Shown here in pieces: positions 53,542 through 61,145 of a DNA stretch of 64,000 nt. The notes below the pieces were generated by a model. It made no database searches and was not told where the DNA came from. It was given only the letters and a program-made list of their open reading frames with translations. The stretch lies in contig NZ_FOBU01000001.1 of the NCBI RefSeq assembly GCF_900109915.1, positions 492,558 through 556,557 of the forward strand. The letters are read 5' to 3'. Origin of the DNA: Luteibacter sp. UNCMF331Sha3.1. GTDB lineage: Bacteria; Pseudomonadota; Gammaproteobacteria; Xanthomonadales; Rhodanobacteraceae. The translations under genes were made by a program, and so were the position numbers. The number at the start of each line of letters is the position of its first letter. Positions within the stretch are counted from its first letter, which is position 1.

Positions 53542-54957
53542 TCAGCCCGCCTGCACCGTTTCCGACAGGCCGTACTTGCGCAGCTTCTCGACCAGCGTGG
53601 TGCGCTGGACGCGGAGCAGCTTGGCCGCGTGGGCCACCACGCCGTTGGCGGAGCCGAGGGCCTGGCGGATCAGGCCGATCTCGATGCCGGCGAGGTGGTC
53701 CTTCAGATCGAGTCCGCCCTGCGGCAGCACCGACGGATCGCCTTCGCCCACGAACGCGAACGACTCGGTGACCTCGGGCTCGGCTTCCATCATCGCGATC
53801 AGCGCCGCGCCGGAGACTTCTTCGACCGGCAGCGCGCCGCGGTATTTTTCCGGCAGGTCGGCGGCACGGACTTCGCCGTGCGGCATGAGGATCGCCATGC
53901 GCTCGACCAGGTTAGACAGCTCGCGCACGTTGCCCGGCCAGCCGTAGCGGCAGAGGGCACCGACCGCGCTCGGCGCGAAGCGCACCGACGACAGACCGCG
54001 CTGCACGAGGCGGTGATTGAATTCCGACACCAGCGCCGGCAGGTCTTCGAGGCGCTGGCGCAGGGGCGGCATTTCCAGCGGGAACACGCTGAGGCGGTAG
54101 AAGAGGTCTTCGCGGAAGCTGCCGCGTTCGATGGCGCCTTCCAGGTCGCGGTGCGTCGCCGCGATGATGCGCACGTCGCAACGCTGCGGACGATTGCCGC
54201 CGACACGTTCGAACACGCGCTCCTGCAGCACTCGCAGCAGCTTCACCTGCATCGGCAGGCTCATGTCGCCGATTTCGTCGAGGAACAGGGTGCCGCCCTC
54301 GGCCATCTCGAAGCGACCCTTGCGGGTGCTGATGGCGCCGGTGAAGGCCCCCTTTTCATGACCGAACAGCTCGCTTTCGAGCAGCTCGGCGGGGATCGCG
54401 CCGCAGTTGATGGCGACGAACGGCTTGTCGCGGCGCGGCGAGCAATCGTGGATGGTGCGGGCGACGAGCTCCTTGCCGCTGCCGGACTCGCCGAGCACGA
54501 GCACGCTCGAATCGAACGGCGCCACCTGGCGGATCAGGGCGTTCACCCGCTGCATCGGGCCGGACTGGCCGACGAAGCGGCGGCTCGACGGGACTGGCTC
54601 GACACGCGACTGGAGCGCCCGCAGGGCCTCGGAGAGGCGCTCGTAACGCAGCGGCATGTCGATCAGTTCGACATTGTTGCTGCGCGTATCGTCGGCGATC
54701 AGCGAGGTGGCCAGCGGCGAATCCGCGGCGACGAGCATCGGCAGGTTGCGACCGCCGCGACCCAGTGCCGAGAGGTGACCTTCCAGCTCGTTCTCGTCGT
54801 CGACCGTGCCGACGTAGACACCGCGCCAGCCTTCGACCTCGCCCATGGGGTTCCGGCCCGCGATGACCGGACGGTAGCCGAGGAAGGCCAGCGCCGAGAC
54901 AACGCTTTCAGCGCGGGAGGCGTCGGATTCGACGACGAGAAAGTGGGAAGACTTCAC
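53542..54957 (-). CDS. fleQ: Flagellar master activator FleQ (sigma-54-dependent)
   Basis: The 471-aa protein has an N-terminal atypical receiver (FleQ) domain (1-115, lacking a clear phospho-Asp arrangement) and an AAA+ domain with Walker A GESGSGKE (156-163), the sigma-54 contact loop GAFTGA (203-208), Walker B GGTLFLDEIGDM, and the Arg finger region FREDLFYRL. A Fis-type helix-turn-helix sits near the C-terminus (GVVAHAAKLLRVQRTTLVEKLRKYGL). In Pseudomonas FleQ also binds c-di-GMP. The start is GTG 54957; the leader contains a possible weak sigma-54 site and a cluster of palindromes. Confidence 0.94.
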   Translation of the reverse strand: MKSSHFLVVESDASRAESVVSALAFLGYRPVIAGRNPMGEVEGWRGVYVGTVDDENELEGHLSALGRGGRNLPMLVAADSPLATSLIADDTRSNNVELIDMPLRYERLSEALRALQSRVEPVPSSRRFVGQSGPMQRVNALIRQVAPFDSSVLVLGESGSGKELVARTIHDCSPRRDKPFVAINCGAIPAELLESELFGHEKGAFTGAISTRKGRFEMAEGGTLFLDEIGDMSLPMQVKLLRVLQERVFERVGGNRPQRCDVRIIAATHRDLEGAIERGSFREDLFYRLSVFPLEMPPLRQRLEDLPALVSEFNHRLVQRGLSSVRFAPSAVGALCRYGWPGNVRELSNLVERMAILMPHGEVRAADLPEKYRGALPVEEVSGAALIAMMEAEPEVTESFAFVGEGDPSVLPQGGLDLKDHLAGIEIGLIRQALGSANGVVAHAAKLLRVQRTTLVEKLRKYGLSETVQAG

Positions 54958-55244
54958 CTTGGCATACCTCGCATCATGCGTTTATCGATGTGCCGTCCGG
55001 GATCCGCGATGGATTCCCGCCGGCTTCGTGCCAAGGTATCAATCAAGGAGCGTGCCAACGTCGGAATACCGGCGCGAAAAGGCGGAAATCTACGTCGCGC
55101 CGCGACGTAACGCAGGCGCGGGCGCGGCCCACACCGTGAGGGCGAGCGCGAAGGTGAAGGTTCAGGGCGTCAAGCGTGACGACAGGCGTCACGAATGTGA
55201 CGCGGGACGCCACGCGACGTTCCTACGTCACGTGACGTAAAAGG
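54958..55244. other. fleQ upstream region, 287 bp
   Basis: The gap between the PilZ gene and fleQ is the longest regulatory region of the island apart from the fliN and fliC leaders. It contains the GTGAC/GTCAC cluster at 55168-55248 and, closer to fleQ, TGGCACGCTCCTTGA (minus strand, 55057-55043), a near match to -24/-12 with TTGA for TTGC. No gene is apparent. Confidence 0.6.
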
Positions 55245-55248
55245 TCAC
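55168..55248. promoter_or_regulatory. Cluster of GTGAC/GTCAC palindromes upstream of fleQ
   Basis: It contains CGTGACG and CGTCACG facing each other across 5 bases (55175-55193), a further GTGACG at 55198-55203, the perfect 16-bp palindrome TACGTCACGTGACGTA (55224-55239), and GGTCAC at 55243-55248. The right end overlaps the PilZ stop codon. This looks like a set of operator half-sites for a dimeric regulator acting on fleQ; the protein is unknown. Confidence 0.55.
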
Positions 55249-55826
55249 ATGGTCTCGGACGCGCCTTCCGACGGCCGAAAATGCGCACGCGCCTCGGCGA
55301 TCTGGCGACGATGCTGGCGGAAGACGAGACGCTCGATGCCGTCACGAACGGCCTCGGTCAGCCCCTCGAAGGCGATGAAGCCCTTGCCATCCGAGGGGCC
55401 TGCCGTGCGGACACCCGGCAATTCGAGCGGCAGGGCGCGGCAGACGTCGAAGTGGATCTTGAGCAGAACGGGCTGGCCCACGGCCGGCAGACCACTCCAG
55501 GGCAGGACGGCACCGGCCGCATTGAAACGGAGAGCGACGCGGGGTGGGAGGCCCGCCTGGGGCAGCAGCAGGCGATTCACGATCTCCATCAGGACGTTGA
55601 GCTTGGCGTCGAGCCGGGCCACTTCCTGGGTGAGGGCGTTGTCGTCCTCGGCGGTATCGCTGCGGCGGTCCATCAGGGCGGAGACCGCGACCAGCACACT
55701 GGCGTTACGGTCGTTGATCAGGGCGAGGGCCGAGGGGTCGGGGCGTGCAACAGTGTCGCAGGTCGCGTGGAATACCGCGTCCCAGGCCACCCTGTCGGAA
55801 AAAGCGGTCCAGCCCTCGTCGCTCAT
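55245..55826 (-). CDS. PilZ-type protein of the flagellar cluster (degenerate c-di-GMP motif)
   Basis: The 193-aa protein has a helical N-terminal part (about 1-90) and a PilZ-like beta domain (about 92-170: RVALRFNAAGAVLPW, VLLKIHFDVCRALPLELPG, GKGFIAFEGLTEAVRDGIERLVFRQHRRQIAEA). The N-terminal RxxxR motif of canonical PilZ domains is not visible, and the DxSxxG segment is reduced to FNAAG, so direct c-di-GMP binding is doubtful. Genes of this type sit between fliT and fleQ in Xanthomonas. It follows fliT by 24 bp. Confidence 0.75.
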   Translation of the reverse strand: MSDEGWTAFSDRVAWDAVFHATCDTVARPDPSALALINDRNASVLVAVSALMDRRSDTAEDDNALTQEVARLDAKLNVLMEIVNRLLLPQAGLPPRVALRFNAAGAVLPWSGLPAVGQPVLLKIHFDVCRALPLELPGVRTAGPSDGKGFIAFEGLTEAVRDGIERLVFRQHRRQIAEARAHFRPSEGASETM

Positions 55827-55850
55827 ACGCCCTGCCCCCGCGAGATACCG

Positions 55851-56144
55851 TCAGAACGAACTATACGCGGCCACGGCGCGACGCACGCGACGCGACGCCT
55901 CCCAGGCGACCGCGGCTTCGTCGCGGGCCACGGAAACGAGATCCTTGATCAGCCCGTCGAGCAGCATGATGGACTTCAGCGACTCCAGGGTCTCCGGCGC
56001 CGGGCGCATCGTACCGGTGTGCAGCACCGGGTCGCGCTCGGCCTCGAGCTCCGCCAGGTCTTCCCAGCGGGAGTCGCTGGCCGCGGCGTGCATGGATTCC
56101 GTCAGGGCCAGCGCGCGCGGGAGGTCGCACCAGACGTCGGTCAT
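55851..56144 (-). CDS. fliT: FliT-like flagellar export chaperone
   Basis: This small helical protein of 97 aa (MTDVWCDLPRALALTESMHAAASDSRWEDLAELEAERDPVLHTG at the N-terminus) overlaps the fliS stop as ATGA. The W-x-x-L-x-x-L-E-x-x-R-D core (RWEDLAELEAERD) is the FliT hallmark for helix alpha-2. FliT binds the FliD cap protein and blocks premature assembly; FliD is encoded two genes upstream. Assignment rests on this motif, length and position. Confidence 0.8.
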   Translation of the reverse strand: MTDVWCDLPRALALTESMHAAASDSRWEDLAELEAERDPVLHTGTMRPAPETLESLKSIMLLDGLIKDLVSVARDEAAVAWEASRRVRRAVAAYSSF

Positions 56145-56557
56145 GCGCCGGCTCCGGCCACCTGTCGTGCTTCGACCGGAATCGCCACCCAGCTCTCGCG
56201 CACCTGACCGAGCAGGCGGGTGACTTCGTCGAGGGCGTCGGCGTCGTTGTGCAGGTTGGCGTGCAGCAGGCGGCGGCTCATGTAATCGTAGAGGCCGTCG
56301 AGCTGGGCGACCAGGGGCGTGTCGACGTCGTGGTTCAGCCCCGACTGCAGGGCACCGACGATCTCGATGGCCCGGGAGATCGCCTCGCCCTTGGACGCGA
56401 CGTTGCCGGTGGCGATGCACGCCTGCGCCAGGCGGATGCGCTCGAGCGCGCCGTCCATGAGCATGGTGACGAGACCATGCGGGTCGGCCGTTTCGAGGCC
56501 GCCCTGCGTGCGGATCTGCTGATAGGCGCCTGCGCCCTGGGAATATCCGAGTGCCAT
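56141..56557 (-). CDS. fliS: Flagellin export chaperone FliS
   Basis: The 138-aa four-helix protein has the FliS signatures YQQIRTQGGLETADPHGLVTMLMDGALERIRLA, then KGEAISRAIEIVGALQSGLN and LDGLYDYMSRRLLHANLHND. FliS binds the flagellin C-terminus in the cytoplasm until export. It starts 12 bp after fliD, with GGGAC near the ATG. Confidence 0.95.
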   Translation of the reverse strand: MALGYSQGAGAYQQIRTQGGLETADPHGLVTMLMDGALERIRLAQACIATGNVASKGEAISRAIEIVGALQSGLNHDVDTPLVAQLDGLYDYMSRRLLHANLHNDADALDEVTRLLGQVRESWVAIPVEARQVAGAGA

Positions 56558-56569
56558 GTCTGTGTCCCG

Positions 56570-57937
56570 TTACTTGCTCGCCGTCAGGGCGTCGAACTGC
56601 TGCTGGAGGTAACTGCTGGTGCCGGCGAGCTTGGTCATCATCGCGTCGAGGGCCGCGTACTGCTTCGTCAGACGGTCGCCGTAGTCCTTCATCTTGACCT
56701 CGAAGGCATCCATGTCCTTCTGGATATCCTTGGTCTTCTGCTGCAGATTGGCCGACCGTTGCGTCAGGATCCCGTCCTTCGCCGTCCAGCCCGTGATCAG
56801 CTTGTCGAGCTTCGGCGCGAGGCCGTTGTCGCCACTGAGCAGGTTCTGCACGTCCTTCGGGCTGTTCGCCAGCACCTTGGTGAGCTTGGTGCTGTCGAGT
56901 TTCAGCGTGCCGTCGGTCTGGAAGGCCACGCCGAGGTCGCTCAGCGAGCGTGCGCCCACGGCGTTTCCGGTGGACTGCGAACCCAGCAGCGTACCGATCT
57001 GGCTCTTGATCGAGTTGACGGTGGCATCGCCGATGAGAGCACCGACCTGCTGGTTCTGTTCGTCGTACTTCGTGAGCTGCTTGTACGTGGAGATGAACGC
57101 GTTGTATGAGGTGACCAGCGAGTTCAGGGCGGTGTTGACCGCGCTTGGGTCGTTGACGATGGTCAGGACGGTGGGTGTGTCCGCCGGCGTGACGGTCGTC
57201 AGCGACAGCGTGACCCCGTCGATCGCGGAAGTCGCCGTGTTCGAGGCGCTGGTGGCCCTCACGTCGTCGACGTAGAACACCGCATCCTGAGCCGGCGTCT
57301 GCGCGGTATCCGTCGCCGGATCGAAGTCGAGCCGCGCCAGATTGCCGTCGCCGCCGCTGGTCTTCACCGTGAAGGCGTTGTCCTTGCCCGTCGAGACCGA
57401 GGTGAGGACGAGGTGCGCACCATCCGTACCCGTCACGATGCTGGCCGTGACGCCGGGATTGTCCTTCGCCTTGTTGATGGCGTCGCGTACGCTCTCGAGG
57501 GAGTTCGCGTCCGCCGTGACGTCGAGGCTCATCGACTTGTCGCCGATCGAGATCGTGACGTTGCCCGTGCCGATCGGCAGTTTGCTGCTCGCGAACGCCG
57601 TCGACGTGGTCTTCTGCGCGGCGGCGAGGGCCTCGACACGGATCTTGTACGTGTTGGGTTGCGCCGTGGCATCGACGGTGGCCGTCAACGCCTTGCTTTC
57701 GCCGACGCTGACTTTCTGCGTCTTGAACGCCGTGCCGTCGGTCAGCGCCTTGATCGCGCTCTGCAGGCTCGTCAGCGACGAGGTGAAATTGCCGACGGCC
57801 GAAATCTGGGTGGTGTTCGCCTGTTTGACGTCGGCGAACTTCTCGTCCTGCGCCTTGCGCTTGTTGGCGACGAGATTGGTAACGATCGACGCGACGTCGA
57901 TCGAGCTGGATCCGATGCTAACTGGGCTGGTCGCCAT
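56570..57937 (-). CDS. fliD: Flagellar filament cap protein FliD (HAP2)
   Basis: The 455-aa cap protein has the FliD_N domain (SIDVASIVTNLVANKRKAQDEKFADVKQANTTQISAVGNFTSSLTSLQSAI in part), then a flagellin_IN motif, and the FliD_C region (LNSLVTSYNAFISTYKQLTKYDEQNQQVGALIGDATVNSIKSQI in part) with a C-terminal coiled coil ending LQQQFDALTASK. It pairs with the FliT and FliS chaperones downstream. AGGAG is well spaced before ATG 57937. A sigma-54-like site precedes it, which fits RpoN-dependent fliD in Pseudomonas. Confidence 0.95.
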   Translation of the reverse strand: MATSPVSIGSSSIDVASIVTNLVANKRKAQDEKFADVKQANTTQISAVGNFTSSLTSLQSAIKALTDGTAFKTQKVSVGESKALTATVDATAQPNTYKIRVEALAAAQKTTSTAFASSKLPIGTGNVTISIGDKSMSLDVTADANSLESVRDAINKAKDNPGVTASIVTGTDGAHLVLTSVSTGKDNAFTVKTSGGDGNLARLDFDPATDTAQTPAQDAVFYVDDVRATSASNTATSAIDGVTLSLTTVTPADTPTVLTIVNDPSAVNTALNSLVTSYNAFISTYKQLTKYDEQNQQVGALIGDATVNSIKSQIGTLLGSQSTGNAVGARSLSDLGVAFQTDGTLKLDSTKLTKVLANSPKDVQNLLSGDNGLAPKLDKLITGWTAKDGILTQRSANLQQKTKDIQKDMDAFEVKMKDYGDRLTKQYAALDAMMTKLAGTSSYLQQQFDALTASK

Positions 57938-57984
57938 GAAGCTCTCCTGGGGGACGCCTCACTGCCCTGGGCGCCAATTTGTCG

Positions 57985-58014
57985 ACGGCTGGCCCCCTTG
58001 CGAGAGCCAGCCGT
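57985..58014 (-). terminator. Hairpin in the fliC-fliD gap
   Basis: ACGGCTGGC (57985-57993) pairs exactly with GCCAGCCGT (58006-58014). A second, smaller hairpin, GCCCCGG with CCGGGGC, lies at 58040-58057. Neither has a U-run on the minus strand, so they may weaken rather than stop read-through from fliC. Confidence 0.45.
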
Positions 58015-58022
58015 GACAATTA

Positions 58023-58038
58023 AGCAATTACCCTGCCA
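58023..58038 (-). promoter_or_regulatory. Sigma-54-like promoter for fliD
   Basis: Minus strand TGGCAGGGTAATTGCT: TGGCAG-N5-TTGCT, one mismatch (G for C at position 6), the invariant GG and GC present. The -12 element lies about 87 bases before fliD. Confidence 0.65.
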
Positions 58039-58075
58039 AGCCCCGGTCACCCGGGGCCGGGCCAAGCCCATCCTG

Positions 58076-59509
58076 TTACTGGAGGAGCTTCTGGACGATC
58101 TGCTGGCTCTGGTTCGCCTGGGCGAGGACCGAGACGCCGGCCTGCTGCAGGATCTGAGCCGAGGACATGTTCGCCGTTTCCTGAGCGAAGTCGGCGTCGG
58201 TGATGGCCGACTTCGACGAGGTCAGGTTCTGCGAGATGTTCTGCAGGTTCGAGATCGTGGACTCGAAGCGGTTCTGCACCGCGCCGAGGTCCGAGCGGAG
58301 GCTCGAGATCGACTGGAGGGCGGCGTCGACGCGGTTGATCGTCTCGTTGGCGCCATCGACCGACTTGATGCTGGAATCGGCGAGCGTGCTGGCGCTGACG
58401 CCCGTGGTGCCGGCGGTGAAGCCGAGCTTGGTGACGGCGGGGCTGGTGGCGCCGGCGGTCACGGTGAGCGACTGCGACGAGGTCATCTTCAGCGAGCCGT
58501 CGGTGGCGACGTACGCGCTGACGCCTTCACCGGTGTGCGCGTTGATCGCGTCGGCGACGTCCTGCGTGCTCTTGAACGTGCCCGTGATGTCGAACGACTT
58601 GCCACCGCCGACCGAGATCGACATGTCGCCAGCGGCGAGCGTGACAGGCTTGTAAGCATCGGCGACCTTCGTGGAGTCCGTACCGGCCGTCGGGGTACCC
58701 GCCGTGCCGACGGCGACGGTCTGGGCGAAGCCGAGTGCCGTGGCACCCGCGCCGCCGATCACGATGGCGTCGGTCGTCGACGCGTTCGAGAACTTCAGTT
58801 CGCCCGAGGTCGCGTCGACCGAGGCGAAGCCCGCGCCGGCCTTGTCATTGATGGCCTTGGCCAGGTCGGCGGCGGAGGTGTACGTGCCAGCGGCGACGTT
58901 GACGGCGGTAGCGGTGCCGACCTTGATCGTGATGTCGCCAGCAGCAACCTTGACGCCGCCCAGACCCGTCGGGGTGGCGCTGACCGAAGCGAGCTGGCCG
59001 ACCTGGTTGGCCTTCATGCCCTTGTCGAGGCCGACGGTGATGACTTCACCGACGTTCGCGCCGACCTGGAAGCTGAGCTGCTTGGCCGAACCGTCGAGGA
59101 CCTTCATGCCGTTGAAGTTGGTCTGCGTGGCGATACGCGTGACTTCCGACAGACGCTGCTGCACTTCGGCGTCCAGCGCTTCGCGGTCGCTCGGGGAGTT
59201 GGAAGCGTTGGTCGACTGCACGGCCAGCTCGCGGATGCGCTGCAGGTTGTTCGTGACTTCGTCGAGGGCCGACTCGGTGGTCTGCGAGAGCGAGATACCG
59301 TCGTTGGCGTTCTGCACGGCGCGGTTGAGGCCGTTGATCTGCGTGGTGAAGCGGGTCGAAATGGCGAGGCCGGCGGCGTCGTCCTTCGCGCTGTTGATGC
59401 GGTTACCCGACGAGAGACGGGCAATGGCCGACGACAGCTTCGTCTGCGACGTGCTCAGGTTACGCTGAGCATTCAGCGACATGATGTTGGTGTTGATGGT
59501 CAGAGCCAT
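58076..59509 (-). CDS. fliC: Flagellin FliC
   Basis: The 477-aa protein has the conserved D0/D1 N-terminal part (LTINTNIMSLNAQRNLSTSQ, LSSGNRINSAKDDAAGLAIS) and the C-terminal part (ITDADFAQETANMSSAQILQQAG, ending QSQQIVQKLLQ). The central variable part (about 185-345) holds two tandem flagellin_IN-like repeats (GDITIKVG and GDMSISVG halves). AAGGA precedes the ATG at 7 bases. It is transcribed from the sigma-28 site at 59708-59734, with a leader of about 190 bases. A single flagellin gene is present here. Confidence 0.97.
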   Translation of the reverse strand: MALTINTNIMSLNAQRNLSTSQTKLSSAIARLSSGNRINSAKDDAAGLAISTRFTTQINGLNRAVQNANDGISLSQTTESALDEVTNNLQRIRELAVQSTNASNSPSDREALDAEVQQRLSEVTRIATQTNFNGMKVLDGSAKQLSFQVGANVGEVITVGLDKGMKANQVGQLASVSATPTGLGGVKVAAGDITIKVGTATAVNVAAGTYTSAADLAKAINDKAGAGFASVDATSGELKFSNASTTDAIVIGGAGATALGFAQTVAVGTAGTPTAGTDSTKVADAYKPVTLAAGDMSISVGGGKSFDITGTFKSTQDVADAINAHTGEGVSAYVATDGSLKMTSSQSLTVTAGATSPAVTKLGFTAGTTGVSASTLADSSIKSVDGANETINRVDAALQSISSLRSDLGAVQNRFESTISNLQNISQNLTSSKSAITDADFAQETANMSSAQILQQAGVSVLAQANQSQQIVQKLLQ

Positions 59510-59707
59510 GGGATTGATCCTTGGTAAGCGGAACCGAAATGCCGGATTGATATGCGGCGTAGTCCGGCGGGGTTCCGTTAGGAAAGCCTTCCGCCTCAGA
59601 GAGGTTTACGGCACGCCGGGAAGAAACTTGAGGACTTTTTGCAACTGTCAACAACTTCCTGATCAGCGCGCCGTCCCGGAGCCCGTGCCGGCCGCTGTCA
59701 GGGATTC

Positions 59708-59734
59708 TTATCGGCACCATGCGCGCCGGGTTTA
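59708..59734 (-). promoter_or_regulatory. Sigma-28 (FliA) promoter of fliC
   Basis: Minus strand TAAA (59734-59731), exactly 15 bases, then GCCGATAA (59715-59708): a full match to the FliA consensus TAAA-N15-GCCGATAA. Transcription should begin near 59701. Confidence 0.93.
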
Positions 59735-59789
59735 GCGCTTTTCCGTCGGAAAGATGGCGCGGTTTCGGAAATCTTTCTTGCAAACCGTC

Positions 59790-59858
59790 TGTGGGAGCGC
59801 GCTCGCGCGCGGTGGGTACTTGCCGCGAGCACCCATCGCGCGCGAGCGCGCTCCCACC
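59790..59858. repeat. REP-like palindrome, copy 4
   Basis: GTGGGAGCGCGCTCGCGC (from 59791) pairs with GCGCGAGCGCGCTCCCAC (to 59857). The inner arms are GGTGGGTACT and AGCACCCATC, with two mismatches. It lies between the sigma-28 promoter and the flgL terminator, outside the fliC transcript. Confidence 0.9.
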
Positions 59859-59885
59859 CAAGAGCTGGCTTCTGGAAGCGGGCAC

Positions 59886-59913
59886 AAAAAAAGGCGGCCC
59901 GGAGGCCGCCTTT
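59886..59913 (-). terminator. Intrinsic terminator after flgL
   Basis: The stem AAAGGCGGCC/GGCCGCCTTT (59890-59899 with 59904-59913) has the loop CGGA, and the plus-strand A-run at 59886-59892 gives a seven-base U-run on the minus transcript. It lies 33 bp after the flgL stop. Confidence 0.92.
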
Positions 59914-59946
59914 GAACACGCGATGGATGTGCGTGGAGACTCGTCG

Positions 59947-61143
59947 TTATTTGAGATAGTTGAACAGCGTCAGGTTCTGCATCTTCACGAAGGCCTGCTG
60001 GGCGGCATTCAATGCGGCCGACTGCTGCGAGAACGTGCTCGCGGCGCTCGCGTAATCGAGTTCGGTGAGGTTCGACAGCGTCGACTGATACTGCAGTTTC
60101 ACGTCGGCGCCGATCTCCGTCTGCTGATCGAGCGTGTTCATGCGGGCGCCGATCTTCGTACGTGTATTGAGGAAGCTCGTGGACGCCTGATCGAGATTCA
60201 GCAGCTGCGCGTTGACCTTGTTGTTCATCGGCGCACCACCGCCAGGCGCTTCGAACGCGTTGATGATTCCGGCGATGCTCGAGAAGACGTCCTGCGACGA
60301 CGACGGGCCGACCGCGAACGTGTCCCCCAGGGCCGGCTTGCCGGTGATGTTGAGCTGCGCGCCCTTGAAGTTGATGGTGCCCGTCTCGCCGGTGTACGTG
60401 CCGGTGGAGATCGGCGGCGCCGTCGGGTTCGCCGCGTCGCGGATCTCGTAATCCGTGGGCGACGTGAACGTGATCGTATAGTTACCGCCATCCCATGCGG
60501 ACGCGTCGGTCACCGACGTCGCACCCACGACGGCGGACCCGGTATTCGCCGCACCGGCCGACGTCACGAACGTGCCGTTGCCGCCGCGGATCGCCATGAA
60601 GACGTCCGCTCCGCTATCACCCGTCGCCACCTGGAGCCCAGCGGCGGCCGCGACCATCCGCTGTGTCTGGTCGCCGCCATAGGTGACGGTCATGCCGTCG
60701 ATCGTGAACGGCTGCGTCGTGGTGCGGCTGCCGGCAAAAATGTACTCGCCCTGCCCGTCCTTCGCGTTGGCGAGCGCGACGAGCTGTTTCAGCGTCTGGC
60801 GTAGTTCGGTGGCGATGGACTGCCGCGACTCGTCGGTCTGCGTGCCGTTCATGCCCTCGAGCGTGATGGAGCGGATCCGGTCGAGGATATCGCCGGCGGA
60901 CGAGAGCGCCTGCTCCTCGTTCGAAAGGCGTGTCGTCGCCGACTGGATGTTGCGCGTGTACTGGTCGTTCTGCGCGCTGGCCGAGCTGGTATCGACGGCG
61001 CGCGCCGCCGCGGCGGGGTTGTCCGACGGCGACTGGATCGCCTTGCCGTTGCCCAGTGCGAGCTGCGTCTGCGACAGCTGGTACTGCCGGTCGAGCATCG
61101 TGTTGACGGCCTGCTGCTGACCCCAGGACGTGGAAATACGCAT
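59947..61143 (-). CDS. flgL: Hook-filament junction protein FlgL (HAP3)
   Basis: The 398-aa protein resembles flagellin at both ends (MRISTSWGQQQAVNTMLDRQYQLSQTQLALGNGKAIQSPSDNPAAAARAVD at the N-terminus, in essence, and AALNAAQQAFVKMQNLTLFNYLK at the C-terminus). It joins FlgK to the first flagellin. The middle (about 195-285) carries a module (YTITFTSPTDYEI, LNITGKPALGDTFAVGPS) also seen in FlgK. It starts two bases after flgK. Confidence 0.95.
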   Translation of the reverse strand: MRISTSWGQQQAVNTMLDRQYQLSQTQLALGNGKAIQSPSDNPAAAARAVDTSSASAQNDQYTRNIQSATTRLSNEEQALSSAGDILDRIRSITLEGMNGTQTDESRQSIATELRQTLKQLVALANAKDGQGEYIFAGSRTTTQPFTIDGMTVTYGGDQTQRMVAAAAGLQVATGDSGADVFMAIRGGNGTFVTSAGAANTGSAVVGATSVTDASAWDGGNYTITFTSPTDYEIRDAANPTAPPISTGTYTGETGTINFKGAQLNITGKPALGDTFAVGPSSSQDVFSSIAGIINAFEAPGGGAPMNNKVNAQLLNLDQASTSFLNTRTKIGARMNTLDQQTEIGADVKLQYQSTLSNLTELDYASAASTFSQQSAALNAAQQAFVKMQNLTLFNYLK

Positions 61144-61145
61144 GA

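Larger units (their letters stand above)
59510..59946. other. fliC upstream region, 437 bp
   Basis: Going upstream from fliC: a leader of about 190 bp with no ORF or clear hairpin, the sigma-28 promoter (59708-59734), a REP-like palindrome (59790-59858), and the flgL terminator (59886-59913). No gene is present. Confidence 0.75.
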
